Assembly (NCBI GenBank): GCA_963989245.1 | Contig: OZ022347.1 | Coordinates: forward strand, 104,544-168,543 | Length of the DNA: 64,000 bases | Direction of reading: 5' to 3' | DNA from: Nansenia antarctica | Taxonomy: Eukaryota; Chordata; Actinopteri; Argentiniformes; Microstomatidae | Shown here: positions 41,829 to 51,079 of the stretch, in pieces | How the letters are laid out: each line of letters opens with the position of its first letter | How positions within the stretch are numbered: position 1 is the stretch's first letter | Made by a program: the position numbers and the translations under genes | The notes under the pieces: generated by a model | Seen by the model: only the letters and a program-made list of their open reading frames with translations | What the model was told of the DNA's origin: nothing | Databases searched by the model: none

Positions 41829-42908
41829 ATGCAATTGGGCTCAGACGACACGAAGGACCGGGCACCATCTCCCACCCCTGGATCCGGTCCGACGGCTATC
41901 CAGATCCTCGCTGAACACACTCACCTCCTCCAGGCGGCCGCTACAGCGTGCCAGGCCCTGAACACTCGCATGACAACCCAGGAGGCTAACCAGGAGCACC
42001 GCGCCACCCAGATGCAGCACCTCATCTCTACGACCCAAGCGCTTACAGCACAGGTGGCCGCGCTCGCAGCCTTTGCCCCCCCCCCTGCTCTCCCTGACCC
42101 TGCCCAGCTACCGGCACCACCTACTGGACAGCCACGGGAGCCTCACCTAGCCAGCCCCCGCCCCTTCGACGGAGCCTTCGCCCAGTTCCGAGGCTTCATC
42201 CTCCAGTGCGAATTGGTGTTCTCGCATCAGCCCAGCCAGTTCTGGTCGCCGGCAGCCCGGGTGGCGTTCATCACCAACCTCACCACCGGCGACGCCCTGA
42301 ATTGGGTCCAGGCCACCCTCTGCGCCCGCCCTGACCTGTTCGGTGACTACGCTACCTTCCTCACGGAGTTCAAGAGGGTTTTCGACCACCCCACTGCAGG
42401 ACAGGAGGTCGGGGCGCGACTGATGTCACTCCACCAGGGGAACCGGACCGCGGCGGCCTACTCTACCGAGTTTCGCACCCTGGCAGCCGGAAGCGGATGG
42501 AATGACAGGGCACTGCGATCTGCTTTCCGCCAGGGGCTGAGTGAGGCCATCAAGGACGAGCTCGTCCGGGACAGACCCGCCGCCCTGGACGAACTAGTGG
42601 CCCTAGCCATCAACGTTGATGAGCGCTCCCGGGAGCGTCGGAGAGAGAGAGGTCGCTACCAGACCAGCTCGCCACGCCCCCAGGACCCTATCGTCACAGC
42701 CAACCCCTCCTCCGCACGGGAGTCGACCTACACCCCATGCACTGGCGAGGAGCCGATGCAGCTTGGTCGAGCCCGCCTCACCACGGCGGAGAAGGAGAGG
42801 AGAAGGGCCCAGGGCCTGTGCCTCTACTGTGGAGAGAAGGGACACCTCCGTGACACCTGCCCGTCCCTATCAAAAGGGCAGGCTCACCCGAAGGGGGAAT
42901 CCGGGTGA
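41829..42908 (+). CDS. gag: Ty3 retrotransposon Gag
   Basis: A 359-residue structural protein that would assemble cytoplasmic particles around the element's RNA. The start ATG at 41829 lies one base after the primer site. The N-terminal quarter has a helical, Q/A-rich segment (about residues 24-80) and then a P-rich linker. The capsid-type Retrotrans_gag domain spans about 105-265 (ASPRPFDGAFAQFRGFIL; LTTGDALNWVQATLCARPDL; FRQGLSEAIKDELV). The zinc knuckle CLYCGEKGHLRDTC (CX2CX4HX4C) is at 331-344. This Gag type is the one from which mammalian PEG10/RTL1 genes derive (family knowledge). The stop TGA is at 42906-42908. The following pol frame is -1 relative to this one and open from 42854. Confidence 0.95.
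   Translation: MQLGSDDTKDRAPSPTPGSGPTAIQILAEHTHLLQAAATACQALNTRMTTQEANQEHRATQMQHLISTTQALTAQVAALAAFAPPPALPDPAQLPAPPTGQPREPHLASPRPFDGAFAQFRGFILQCELVFSHQPSQFWSPAARVAFITNLTTGDALNWVQATLCARPDLFGDYATFLTEFKRVFDHPTAGQEVGARLMSLHQGNRTAAAYSTEFRTLAAGSGWNDRALRSAFRQGLSEAIKDELVRDRPAALDELVALAINVDERSRERRRERGRYQTSSPRPQDPIVTANPSSARESTYTPCTGEEPMQLGRARLTTAEKERRRAQGLCLYCGEKGHLRDTCPSLSKGQAHPKGESG
42854..42908 (+). promoter_or_regulatory. gag-pol -1 overlap (probable frameshift region)
   Basis: The pol frame has a stop at 42851-42853 and is open from 42854, and gag ends at 42908. A -1 slip must therefore occur within 54 nt. Candidate slip sites in gag phase are A AAA GGG (42872-42878) and G GGG GAA (42893-42899). Neither is a perfect X XXY YYZ heptamer. 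The first pol codon with start potential is GTG at 42905, overlapping the gag stop. Confidence 0.65.
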
Positions 42909-45900
42909 GCCGTGTCTCTCAATCCCCACCTACCACCAGCCCAGCCAGGTTCTCTGTCACCCTCTCCTGGCAGGGGCAGAACCTCACGGTCGAGGCCATT
43001 ATTGACTCGGGAGCAGACGAGAACTTTATGGACGCCCAGCTGGCCCGCTCAGCTGCCGTTCCCCTCGTTGCCCTCGAGACCCCCCTCTCCGTCTCAGCCC
43101 TAGACGGACACAGCCTGGGGCCTCTCACCCACCGCTCTACACCCCTCTCCTTGACCGTCTCTGGGAACCATGTGGAGGAGATCCGGTTTTACATCCTCAA
43201 GACCCCCCAGTCCCCGCTCATCCTGGGACGACCGTGGCTCGAGCTCCACATTCCCCATGTCAGCTATGGTGAGGGACGTATCCTGAGCTGGAGTACCGCA
43301 TGCTACGCCCGGTGCCTCCGTGCCGCCCATACCCCCACATCGCCTCTGCGACCGCCTCCGGCTCCCCCTGACCTCTCCTCCATCCCAGAGGTCTACCACG
43401 ACCTCGGAGAGGCCTTCAGCAAGGAGCGTGCTCGCACCCTGCCGCCTCACCGGCCCTACGACTGTGCCGTCGAGCTCCGCCCTGGCAACAAACTTCCGGT
43501 CAGTCGCCTCGTCAACCTTGCCCCCCCGGAGAAGGCAGCCATGGACACCTACATCTCCGACTGTCTGGCTGAGGGGCTCATCCGTCCATCACACTCCCCG
43601 GTGGCAGCGGGGTTTTTCTTCGTAAAGAAGAAGGATGGAACCCTCAGGCCATGCATTGACTACCGTGAGCTCAATGCCATCACCGTCCGGAACACCTATC
43701 CTCTCCCCCTCATGAGCTCCAACTTTGAGCCCCTCCTTGGGGCCACCATCTTCACTAAGCTGGACCTCCGGAACGCCTACCATCTGGTCCGGATTCGTGA
43801 GGGTGACGAGTGGAAGACGGCGTTCAAGACCCCCCGTGGCCACTATGAGTACCTTGTCATGCCCTTTGGTCTCACTAACGCCCCCTCCGTCTTTCAGGCC
43901 CTCATGAACGACGTCCTCAGGGACATGCTGGACATCTTTGTCGTCCTCTACCTGGATGACATCCTAGTATTCTCCAGGAACCCTGAGGAGCATGTCCAAC
44001 ATGTCCGCCTAGTCCTCCAGCGCCTACTGGAGAATCGCCTTTTTATTAAGGCTGAGAAGTGCTCTTTCCACACTCACTCTGTGGAATTCCTGGGGCTCAT
44101 CGTGGAGGGTGGGTTGACTCGCCCTGACCCCAAGAAGACTCGGGCCGTCGTCGAGTGGGGCCAACCTACCACCCGGAAACAGCTGCAGTCATTCCTCGGC
44201 TTTGCCAACTTCTACCGGCGATTCATCCGGGACTTCAGCCGGGTAGCCGCCCCCCTCACTGCCCTCACCTCCCCCCTGCGCCAGTTCACGTGGACACCAG
44301 CAGCCAGCGCTGCCTTCAGTGACCTGAAGAGGCTCTTCACCTCGGCGCCGGTCCTAATCAACCCAGACCCCTCTAGGCCCTTCATCGTGGAAGTGGACGC
44401 CTCAGACACGGGCGTCGGTGGCGTGCTCTCTCAACGATCGGAGGACCAGACCGTGCACCCCTGCGCCTTCTACTCCCGCCGTTATACCTCCGCCGAGGCC
44501 AACTACGACATCGGGAACCGCGAGCTGCTGGCGGTGGTGGAGGCGTTCCACGAGTGGCGGCACTGGCTGGAGGGCGCAGAGCACCCCTTCACCGTCTGGT
44601 CGGACCACAAGAACCTAACCTACATCAAGTCGGCCAGGCGGTTGAACTCCCGTCAGGCACGCTGGGCCCTGTTCCTCGGGCGGTTTAACTTCCACCTCAC
44701 GTTCCGTCCGGGCTCCCTGAACGCCAAGGCTGACTCCCTTTCTCGGCTCCATGCCGCAGAGGAGGAACCCACCACTCCGGACACCATCGTTCCATCCTCC
44801 CGGGTCGTTGGAGTGGTCACCCTGGAGATCGAGGCGGTGGTCAGAGCTGCACAGCGCACCCAGCCAGATCCCCGACCGGGGTCCCCCGGCCGTCTCTTCG
44901 TCCCGGACGCCGTCAGGACCAAGGTGATGCAGTGGGGCCACGCCAGCCGCTTCGCCTGCCATCCTGGGGCCCTACGCACACTGTCCTTCCTGCGCCGGCG
45001 GTTCTGGTGGTCCACCATGGCCGCGAACGTCAGGGAGTTCGTCTCGGCCTGCCCTACCTGCGCTCGCAGCAAGGCATCCCACCGGCCGCCTTCAGGACTG
45101 CTGCGGCCTCTACCCGTGCCCGGTCGACCGTGGTCCCACCTCGCCATGGACTTCGTGACCGGCCTTCCCCCGTCTCTAGGCAACACGGTCATCCTCACCA
45201 TCGTGGACCGCTTCTCCAAGTCCGTGCGGTTGGTAGCTCTGGCAAAGCTACCGACCTCGGCGGAGACGGCGGAGCTACTCACCACCCACGTCTTCCGGCT
45301 TTACGGGCTTCCCCAGGATGTGGTTTCCGACCGTGGCCCCCAGTTCACATCCAAGGTGTGGCAGGCCTTCTGTTCTGGGATTGGGGCCACGACCAGCCTC
45401 TCCTCCGGCTACCATCCTCAGACCAATGGGCAGGCGGAGAGAGCCAACCAGAGCCTGGAGTCGGCACTCCGCTGCATGTCCTCCCTCCATCCATCCTCCT
45501 GGAGCAAGGACCTACCCTGGGTGGAGTACTCTCTGAACGCCATGGTGAATGAAGCCACCGGCCGGTCCCCCTTCGAGTGCTCCTTGGGGTACCAGCCACC
45601 CCTGCTTTCTACCCAGGAGGGCGAAGCGTCGGTACCATCAGTCCAGGCACACCTCCTTCGCTGTCGTCGGGTCTGGACCTCCGTACGCTCGGCCTTGCTT
45701 CGGGCCACCGCCCGAACTACCCGAAGCGCCAACCGTCGTCGCACTCCAGCTCCGGTGTACCAGGTGGGCCAGAGGGTCTGGCTCTCCACGGCGGATCTCC
45801 CCCTCAATGTCCCCTCCCGGAAGTTGGCGTCGAGGTACATCGGCCCCTACGCCATCGACCGGGTCATCAACCCCGCTGCCATCCGGCTGGTCCTCCCTCA

Positions 45901-46321
45901 CTCCCTCCGTCGGATCCACCCGGTGTTCCACGTCTCCCGGGTTAAGCCCCATGTCGCCAGCGACCTGATGCCACCAGCCCCTGCACCGCCCCCTCCTCAG
46001 TTGGTGGATGGCCACCCCCAGTGGGCGGTAAGGAGGCTCCTCAGGGCTCGTCGCTGTGGCCGGGGTTTCCAGTACCTGGTGGACTGGGAAGGATATGGCC
46101 CAGAGGAACGGAGCTGGATTCCCCGGTCCCAGATCATGTCCCCAGTCCTCCTCAGGGACTTCTATCGGGCCCACCCGGAGGCTCCGGGCCGGTCGCCAGG
46201 AGGCTCCCCCTCGGGGGGGGGTCCTGTTACGGCTGGGCCGTCACACACGCCCTCCCCCGCCCCCACAGCTCGAGCACCCGCCCCCACAACTCGAGCACAG
46301 CGTGCTCTCCGCCGCAGGTGA
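42905..46321 (+). CDS. pol: Ty3 retrotransposon Pol (PR-RT-RH-IN-chromodomain)
   Basis: A polyprotein of at least 1138 residues. It copies the RNA into DNA and integrates it into chromatin. Domain order: aspartic protease IIDSGADENF (DSG at 34-36); reverse transcriptase with FTKLDLRNAYH and catalytic YLDD at 349-352; RNase H with VEVDASD (D498), RELLAVVEAF and WSDHKNL; integrase with an HH-CC finger ending CPTC (716-719) and catalytic D749, D809, E845 (DX35E spacing); GPY-like SRKLASRYIGPYAI; chromodomain FQYLVDWEGYGPEERSWIP (about 1055-1085), which in chromoviruses directs integration to particular chromatin. The last 33 codons are encoded by the 3' LTR (from 46225), ending in a basic run before TGA. 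All catalytic residues are present with no stop or frameshift. It is probably translated by -1 frameshifting from gag. Minus-strand and alternative-frame ORFs here are GC-rich shadows. Confidence 0.97.
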   Translation: MSRVSQSPPTTSPARFSVTLSWQGQNLTVEAIIDSGADENFMDAQLARSAAVPLVALETPLSVSALDGHSLGPLTHRSTPLSLTVSGNHVEEIRFYILKTPQSPLILGRPWLELHIPHVSYGEGRILSWSTACYARCLRAAHTPTSPLRPPPAPPDLSSIPEVYHDLGEAFSKERARTLPPHRPYDCAVELRPGNKLPVSRLVNLAPPEKAAMDTYISDCLAEGLIRPSHSPVAAGFFFVKKKDGTLRPCIDYRELNAITVRNTYPLPLMSSNFEPLLGATIFTKLDLRNAYHLVRIREGDEWKTAFKTPRGHYEYLVMPFGLTNAPSVFQALMNDVLRDMLDIFVVLYLDDILVFSRNPEEHVQHVRLVLQRLLENRLFIKAEKCSFHTHSVEFLGLIVEGGLTRPDPKKTRAVVEWGQPTTRKQLQSFLGFANFYRRFIRDFSRVAAPLTALTSPLRQFTWTPAASAAFSDLKRLFTSAPVLINPDPSRPFIVEVDASDTGVGGVLSQRSEDQTVHPCAFYSRRYTSAEANYDIGNRELLAVVEAFHEWRHWLEGAEHPFTVWSDHKNLTYIKSARRLNSRQARWALFLGRFNFHLTFRPGSLNAKADSLSRLHAAEEEPTTPDTIVPSSRVVGVVTLEIEAVVRAAQRTQPDPRPGSPGRLFVPDAVRTKVMQWGHASRFACHPGALRTLSFLRRRFWWSTMAANVREFVSACPTCARSKASHRPPSGLLRPLPVPGRPWSHLAMDFVTGLPPSLGNTVILTIVDRFSKSVRLVALAKLPTSAETAELLTTHVFRLYGLPQDVVSDRGPQFTSKVWQAFCSGIGATTSLSSGYHPQTNGQAERANQSLESALRCMSSLHPSSWSKDLPWVEYSLNAMVNEATGRSPFECSLGYQPPLLSTQEGEASVPSVQAHLLRCRRVWTSVRSALLRATARTTRSANRRRTPAPVYQVGQRVWLSTADLPLNVPSRKLASRYIGPYAIDRVINPAAIRLVLPHSLRRIHPVFHVSRVKPHVASDLMPPAPAPPPPQLVDGHPQWAVRRLLRARRCGRGFQYLVDWEGYGPEERSWIPRSQIMSPVLLRDFYRAHPEAPGRSPGGSPSGGGPVTAGPSHTPSPAPTARAPAPTTRAQRALRRR
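46213..46221 (+). promoter_or_regulatory. Polypurine tract
   Basis: Nine G residues, then TCC, then the 3' LTR start at 46225. This is the expected position of the plus-strand primer. It lies inside the pol coding sequence (codes GGG region). Confidence 0.7.
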
Positions 46322-46758
46322 ATCTCGTTCCCGGTGATTGGAGGGTTATCCAGCCACAGTCAAACCAACACACCTGTCTCCACTCCCAATTAACCCTCTG
46401 GCTACATCTACCCTGGACTCCCTTCATTCATCGTCAGTTCTTCCCTAAGAATGACCTGGCAAGTATCCTCTGTGATTAGTTATGAACTTTGCTCTTGTGC
46501 CTATTCTTGTGATTCGTTGATATCTTATGTACTGGCCTACCGTGGAGACTTACCCTGCTTTCCTGTTCCTCCACAGCCCATGCCAACCACTACCGCCATC
46601 CCGCCAGGTTGAAACCCCCAGCCCGCCAGGCTGAAACCTCCGGACTCATCATCTGTGTTTCCACCCACCTGCACTGTAAATAAATACCCTACGGGGCTAA
46701 CACTGTATTCTGCCTCCGGTGTCGTGTCCTTGAGCTCCCTCGCCCCCGTGTCACAACA
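46225..46758 (+). repeat. 3' LTR of the Ty3 element
   Basis: 534 bp, same start and end as the 5' LTR and no differences noticed on reading, including the long shadow ORFs. Poly(A) signal AATAAA at 46679-46684. It overlaps the last 97 nt of pol and is followed by the right target copy CCAAC (46759-46763). Confidence 0.95.
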
Positions 46759-46874
46759 CCAACTCCTGTCATTGTAAGTCATTGAATGTCATTCAGTCAC
46801 GGTCAGTGAAGCGTTGTTTGTTTGTTTGTCCGAGTTTTCAAAGGGGGCGTGGACAGCCCGTTAACACAGCAATG

Positions 46875-48160
46875 TCCGGGGGGGGCAGGGTTAGGGGAGA
46901 TGGTTAGGGGTAGGGGAGGTTGTATGCATGTCCAGGGGGGGGGAGGGGGGGTGGCAGGGTTAGGGGAGATGGTTAGGGGTAGGGGAGGTTGTATGCATGT
47001 CCAGGGGGGGGGAGGGGGGGGTGGCAGGGTTAGGGGAGATGGTTAGGGGTAGGGGAGGTTGTATGCATGTCCAGGGGGGGGGAGGGGGGGTGGCAGGGTT
47101 AGGAGAGATGGTTAGGGGTAGGGGAGGTTGTATGCATGTCCAGGGGGGGGGAGGGGGGGTGGCAGGGTTAGGGGAGATGGTTAGGGGTAGGGGAGGTTGT
47201 ATGCATGTCCAGGGGGGGGGAGGGGGGGGTGGCAGGGTTAGGGGAGATGGTTAGGGGTAGGGGAGGTTGTATGCATGTCCAGGGGGGGGAGGGGGGGTGG
47301 CAGGGTTAGGAGAGATGGTTAGGGGTAGGGGAGGTTGTATGCATGTCCAGGGGGGGAGGGAGGGGGTGGCAGGGTTAGGGGAGATGGTTAGGGGTAGGGG
47401 AGGTTGTATGCATGTCCAGGGGGGGGGAGGGGGGGTGGCAGGGTTAGGGGAGATGGTTAGGGGTAGGGGAGGTTGTATGCATGTCCAGGGGGGGAGGGGG
47501 GGTGGCAGGGTTAGGAGAGATGGTTAGGGGTAGGGGAGGTTGTATGCATGTCCAGGGGGGGGAGGGGGGGTGGCAGGGTTAGGAGAGATGGTTAGGGGTA
47601 GGGGAGGTTGTATGCATGTCCAGGGGGGGAGGGGGGTGGCAGGGTTAGGAGAGATGGTTAGGGGTAGGGGAGGTTGTATGCATGTCCAGGGGGGGAGGGG
47701 GGTGGGGCAGGGTTAGGGGAGATGGTTAGGGGTAGGGGAGGTTGTATGCATGTCCAGGGGGGGGAGGGGGGGGGGCAGGGTTAGGGGAGATGGTTAGGGG
47801 TAGGGGAGGTTGTATGCATGTCCAGGGGGGGGAGGGGGGTGGCAGGGTTAGGGGAGATGGTTAGGGGTAGGGGAGGTTGTATGCATGTCCAGGGGGGGAG
47901 GGGGGGTGGCAGGGTTAGGGGAGATGGTTAGGGGTAGGGGAGGTTGTATGCATGTCCAGGGGGGGGAGGGGGGGGGCAGGGTTAGGAGAGATGGTTAGGG
48001 GTAGGGGAGGTTGTATGCATGTCCAGGGGGGGAGGGGGGGTGGCAGGGTTAGGGGAGATGGTTAGGGGTAGGGGAGGTTGTATGCATGTCCAGGGGGGGA
48101 GGGGGGTGGCAGGGTTAGGGGAGATGGTTAGGGGTAGGGGAGGTTGTATGCTTGGGAGAA
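46875..48160 (-). repeat. ~67-bp G-rich minisatellite, ~19 copies
   Basis: The unit is GGGGAGATGGTTAGGGGTAG, then GGGAGGTTGTATGCATGTCC and AGGGGGGGGAGGGGGGGTGG, then CAGGGTTA (66-69 bp, G-run lengths vary). Three units in the opposite orientation occur at 51935-52125, downstream of a LINE reverse-transcriptase end. The unit therefore belongs to the 3' UTR of LINE family C. Confidence 0.97.
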
Positions 48161-48169
48161 CAGCTAGGT

Positions 48170-48775
48170 TCTGTATAGGTATGGGGACTGTATTGCAGCT
48201 ACGTGAACAGGACAAAGACATTCTAAATGCTATAATTAAGGAGAGTATTTGTGTGAATATGACTTATTTACCTTGACGTGCCATAGGTTAACCATGCCTG
48301 TCTGTCATGTCCCCCACTCTGTGGGAGAGGGAGGAGTCACGCCCGGAGGGAACACAACGTGTCTCCAATCTTTGGCCTTTACGGACCAAAGGTGCGTTCC
48401 ATGACGTCACGTACGTCAATGTGAGAATCAAAACATGATTTGTGTCTGAATATTTGGTTGTCTCCCAAAACACTGCGAGGTGACCTCACCTTATGAGAGC
48501 CGTCCATCATAAACCACCTGTACTGGTCCTGCCGCTTCTACGGCCCAATGGGAATGCAGACGGAGGGACGGAGGCTAAGTGGCTGAGCGTGACCAATCAT
48601 GTCCGAGACATCTGATCTAGGACTGTTCCTGCATTCCCCAGCTGCTCACATCCGCCCTCGGACGGAGAGGCACGTGACAGAAGGGGTGGCCAGGGTAAAG
48701 TAGACAGTAGATCTCAACTAACAGAGGACAGTTCATTACTTACTGGTGTTATGACCCCGTAGAGCATCTAGGCAT
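48170..48775. other. Stretch without recognised genes
   Basis: Mixed sequence with no coding evidence. It contains a perfect CRE-like palindrome TGACGTCA (48403-48410) followed by CGTACGTCA, but no promoter or exon context to support function. Confidence 0.35.
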
Positions 48776-48779
48776 CTGC

Positions 48780-49092
48780 CCTGGGATCTTAGATCAGCTG
48801 GCTCGGTCGAGGCTTTTAAAAAAACAGCTTAAGACTGTCTTGTATAGACAGGCTTTTGGATAGCCCCAAGCCAAGTTCCTGTCTCTCTGTGTCCTGTTGA
48901 TATTGTTGTACACCTGTTGTCTGTTACTTGTTCTTATTTTCACTTGTTTGCCTATTTTAACCTGCTGTGACTTTCGCTCTTTTATTATGTTTCTTCTTTA
49001 TTATGTTCTCTATATGTAAAGCACTTTGTGACCCTTGGTCTGGGAAAGGTGCTGTACAAATAAATGTTACTTACTTACTTACTTACTTACAA
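48780..49092 (+). mobile_element. LINE 3' end (family G)
   Basis: CGAGGCTTTTAAAAAAACAG (C-terminal coding remnant), 3' UTR, CTGTACAAATAAATG and a (TTAC)n tail. It resembles 33190-33480. Confidence 0.65.
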
Positions 49093-49429
49093 GGGGATAT
49101 GGGGAGTAACAATAAGATAAACCAGGGGACAAGAACCAGAGGGGTAAACCCCTTGAAATGTATCATCTTGTTTTTGAGAGGGTCCCAACATTACAATCAC
49201 AACAGCAGAAATAATAAGAGATACAATTATGACAAAATACAGACAGACAATGGATGGTTTAAGACATGCTTTTATCGAGGGTCTTGTAATCGATGGTGTT
49301 AAATTGTGACATGGTTGTTATGTCGGCCCTATTTGGGGGTGTTAGTGGGGTTTTGTTTTTGACATGTCTGACGCAGAAGATCCGCGATACCACACCACAG
49401 CTGTAGTCTGGCCCACTGACACCATCTAA

Positions 49430-50028
49430 GGTCATGTTCTCACATGAAAGTCTGAATCGAGACCCGGAGCAAGTGGATGAGTTTGCAACATTGTTGCATA
49501 AATTATTTCTCTGATTAGCGTTCTCACAGCCCTTCATGTAAACGAAGTAACATACGCAACCGAAGCAACAGACGTGGTAGTTGATTGGTCCGAAAAATTT
49601 AGAATTGCCCGTTCGTCCTGCTCTTATCCAGATCAAGACGCATGCGCTGTTGTTTTCCTATGGACAGCCTCGACCAGCGTTCTCACCAAAAGCGAAGCGA
49701 AGCAAAGTGATGCATGCGTCGTTTCTAACCGGAGCGAAACCACCCTTTTCAGGCGGAGCATGCGTCGGTTGTTTGCTCCGGGAGCGACTTCGAATGCGCA
49801 TTCTCACAGCTCCAAACGACGCAGAGCAAAGCGAACTTTATCCAAAACTCTGATTCCAAGTGAAGCAAATGTTCTAGTGAGAACACACCCTAAATGTTCT
49901 AGTGAGAACACACCCTAAATGTTCTAGTGAGAACACACCCTAAATGTTCTAGTGAGAACACACCCTAAATGTTCTAGTGAGAACACACTCTAAATGTTCT
50001 AGTGAGAACACACCCTAAATGTTCTCGC
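49430..50028. mobile_element. Non-autonomous DNA element, copy 2, with amplified terminus
   Basis: It is homologous to 39295-39775 over about 480 bp. Its right terminal segment TGTTCTAGTGAGAACACACC plus CTAAA (25 bp) is repeated six times at 49868-50025, whereas copy 1 has it once. Confidence 0.75.
49868..50025. repeat. 25-bp tandem repeat of a transposon end, 6 copies
   Basis: Six copies of TTCTAGTGAGAACACACCCT with AAATG, the inverted terminal repeat of the element to its left. One copy reads ACACTCT. Confidence 0.92.
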
Positions 50029-50202
50029 TTCAAACTGACTCTCTTTAAATTGACTCTCTTCAAACTGACTCTCTTGACTCTCTTCAAACTGACTCTCTGG
50101 ACTCTCTTCAAACTGACTCTCTTGAGGTCATTTCACTCCCTGATTCTCCACTCTTGGCCACATCTACAGCAGGTCGTTTCATTAAAAGTCATTTTTCATG
50201 AA

Positions 50203-51068
50203 ATATTGGGTTAGGGTGAAGCTAACAGATGACATATTGGGTTAGGATGAAGCTAACAGATGACATATTGGGTTAGGGTGAAGCTAACAGATGACATATT
50301 GGGTTAGGGTGAAGCTAACAGATGACATATTGGGTTAGGGTGAAGCTAACAGATGACATATTGGGTTAGGATGAAGCTAACAGATGACATATTGGGTTAG
50401 GGTGAAGCTAACAGATGACATATTGGGTTAGGATGAAGCTAACAGATGACATATTGGGTTAGGATGAAGCTAACAGATGACATATTGGGTTAGGATGAAG
50501 CTAACAGATGACATATTGGGTTAGGATGAAGCTAACAGATGACATATTGGGTTAGGATGAAGCTAACAGATGACATATTGGGTTAGGATGAAGCTAACAG
50601 ATGACATATTGGGTTAGGATGAAGCTAACAGATGACATATTGGGTTAGGATGAAGCTAACAGATGACATATTGGGTTAGGATGAAGCTAACAGATGACAT
50701 ATTGGGTTAGGATGAAGCTAACAGATGACATATTGGGTTAGGGTGAAGCTAACAGATGACATATTGGGTTAGGATGAAGCTAACAGATGACATATTGGGT
50801 TAGGGTGAAGCTAACAGATGACATATTGGGTTAGGATGAAGCTAACAGATGACATATTGGGTTAGGGTGAAGCTAACAGATGACATATTGGGTTAGGGTG
50901 AAGCTAACAGATGAAATATTGGGTTAGGGTGAAGCTAACAGATGACATATTGGGTTAGGGTGAAGCTAACAGATGACATATTGGGTTAGGGTGAAGCTAA
51001 CAGATGACATATTGGGTTAGGATGAAGCTAACAGATGACATATTGGGTTAGGGTGAAGCTAACAGATG
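50203..51068. repeat. 31-bp minisatellite, ~28 copies
   Basis: The unit is ATATTGGGTTAGGRTGAAGC plus TAACAGATGAC (31 bp) with A/G variation at one main site. No reading-frame conservation. Confidence 0.97.
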
Positions 51069-51079
51069 CTGTGGGAAGG

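Larger units (their letters stand above)
41283..46758 (+). mobile_element. Ty3/gypsy LTR retrotransposon (chromovirus, sushi-ichi-like), apparently intact
   Basis: 5476 bp with two 534-bp LTRs (TGTTAC...ACAACA), 5-bp target duplication CCAAC, an 11-nt self-complementary primer site, gag, pol (protease, RT, RNase H, integrase, chromodomain) and a G9 polypurine tract. The LTRs show no difference on reading, and both ORFs are uninterrupted. It is therefore very recent and possibly competent. Gag and pol lie in -1 relation. The gag type with a single CCHC knuckle and the C-terminal chromodomain place it in the vertebrate sushi/chromovirus group. Its high GC (about 60%) contrasts with the flanks. 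Confidence 0.97.
41085..46860. mobile_element. ~295-bp DNA element split by the Ty3 insertion
   Basis: With the Ty3 element removed, about 198 bp (41085-41282) plus 97 bp (46764-46860) remain as an insertion into the family C LINE. The ends are imperfectly inverted: CTAAGCCACGCCCC (41096) and GGGGGCGTGGACAG (46843). The inner AAAACTCGGACAAACAA (41158) recurs inverted at 46824-46839. It is non-coding. Confidence 0.55.
40835..48165 (-). mobile_element. LINE 3' region (family C), hosting nested insertions
   Basis: Order on the minus strand: 67-bp G-rich array (48160-46875), GGACATTGCTGTGTTAA (46877-46861), interruption, TTGTTCCCTGTGCCTGTTCG (41084-41065), 35-bp array (41063-40915), tail with TATATAGCGCTTTTCC (40850-40873). 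The + strand copy at 51660-53700 has the same order with GTGTTAATTGTTCCC contiguous. The gap therefore marks a later insertion of 41085-46860. Confidence 0.75.

Noticed and set aside
42147..46174. Numerous minus-strand and alternate-frame ORFs of 60-210 codons within gag-pol
   Set aside because: High GC and low stop frequency create shadows of gag and pol; none has recognisable domains.
48401..48420. Promoter with CRE (TGACGTCA)
   Set aside because: A single motif without transcription-start context or neighbouring exon; expected by chance in 64 kb.
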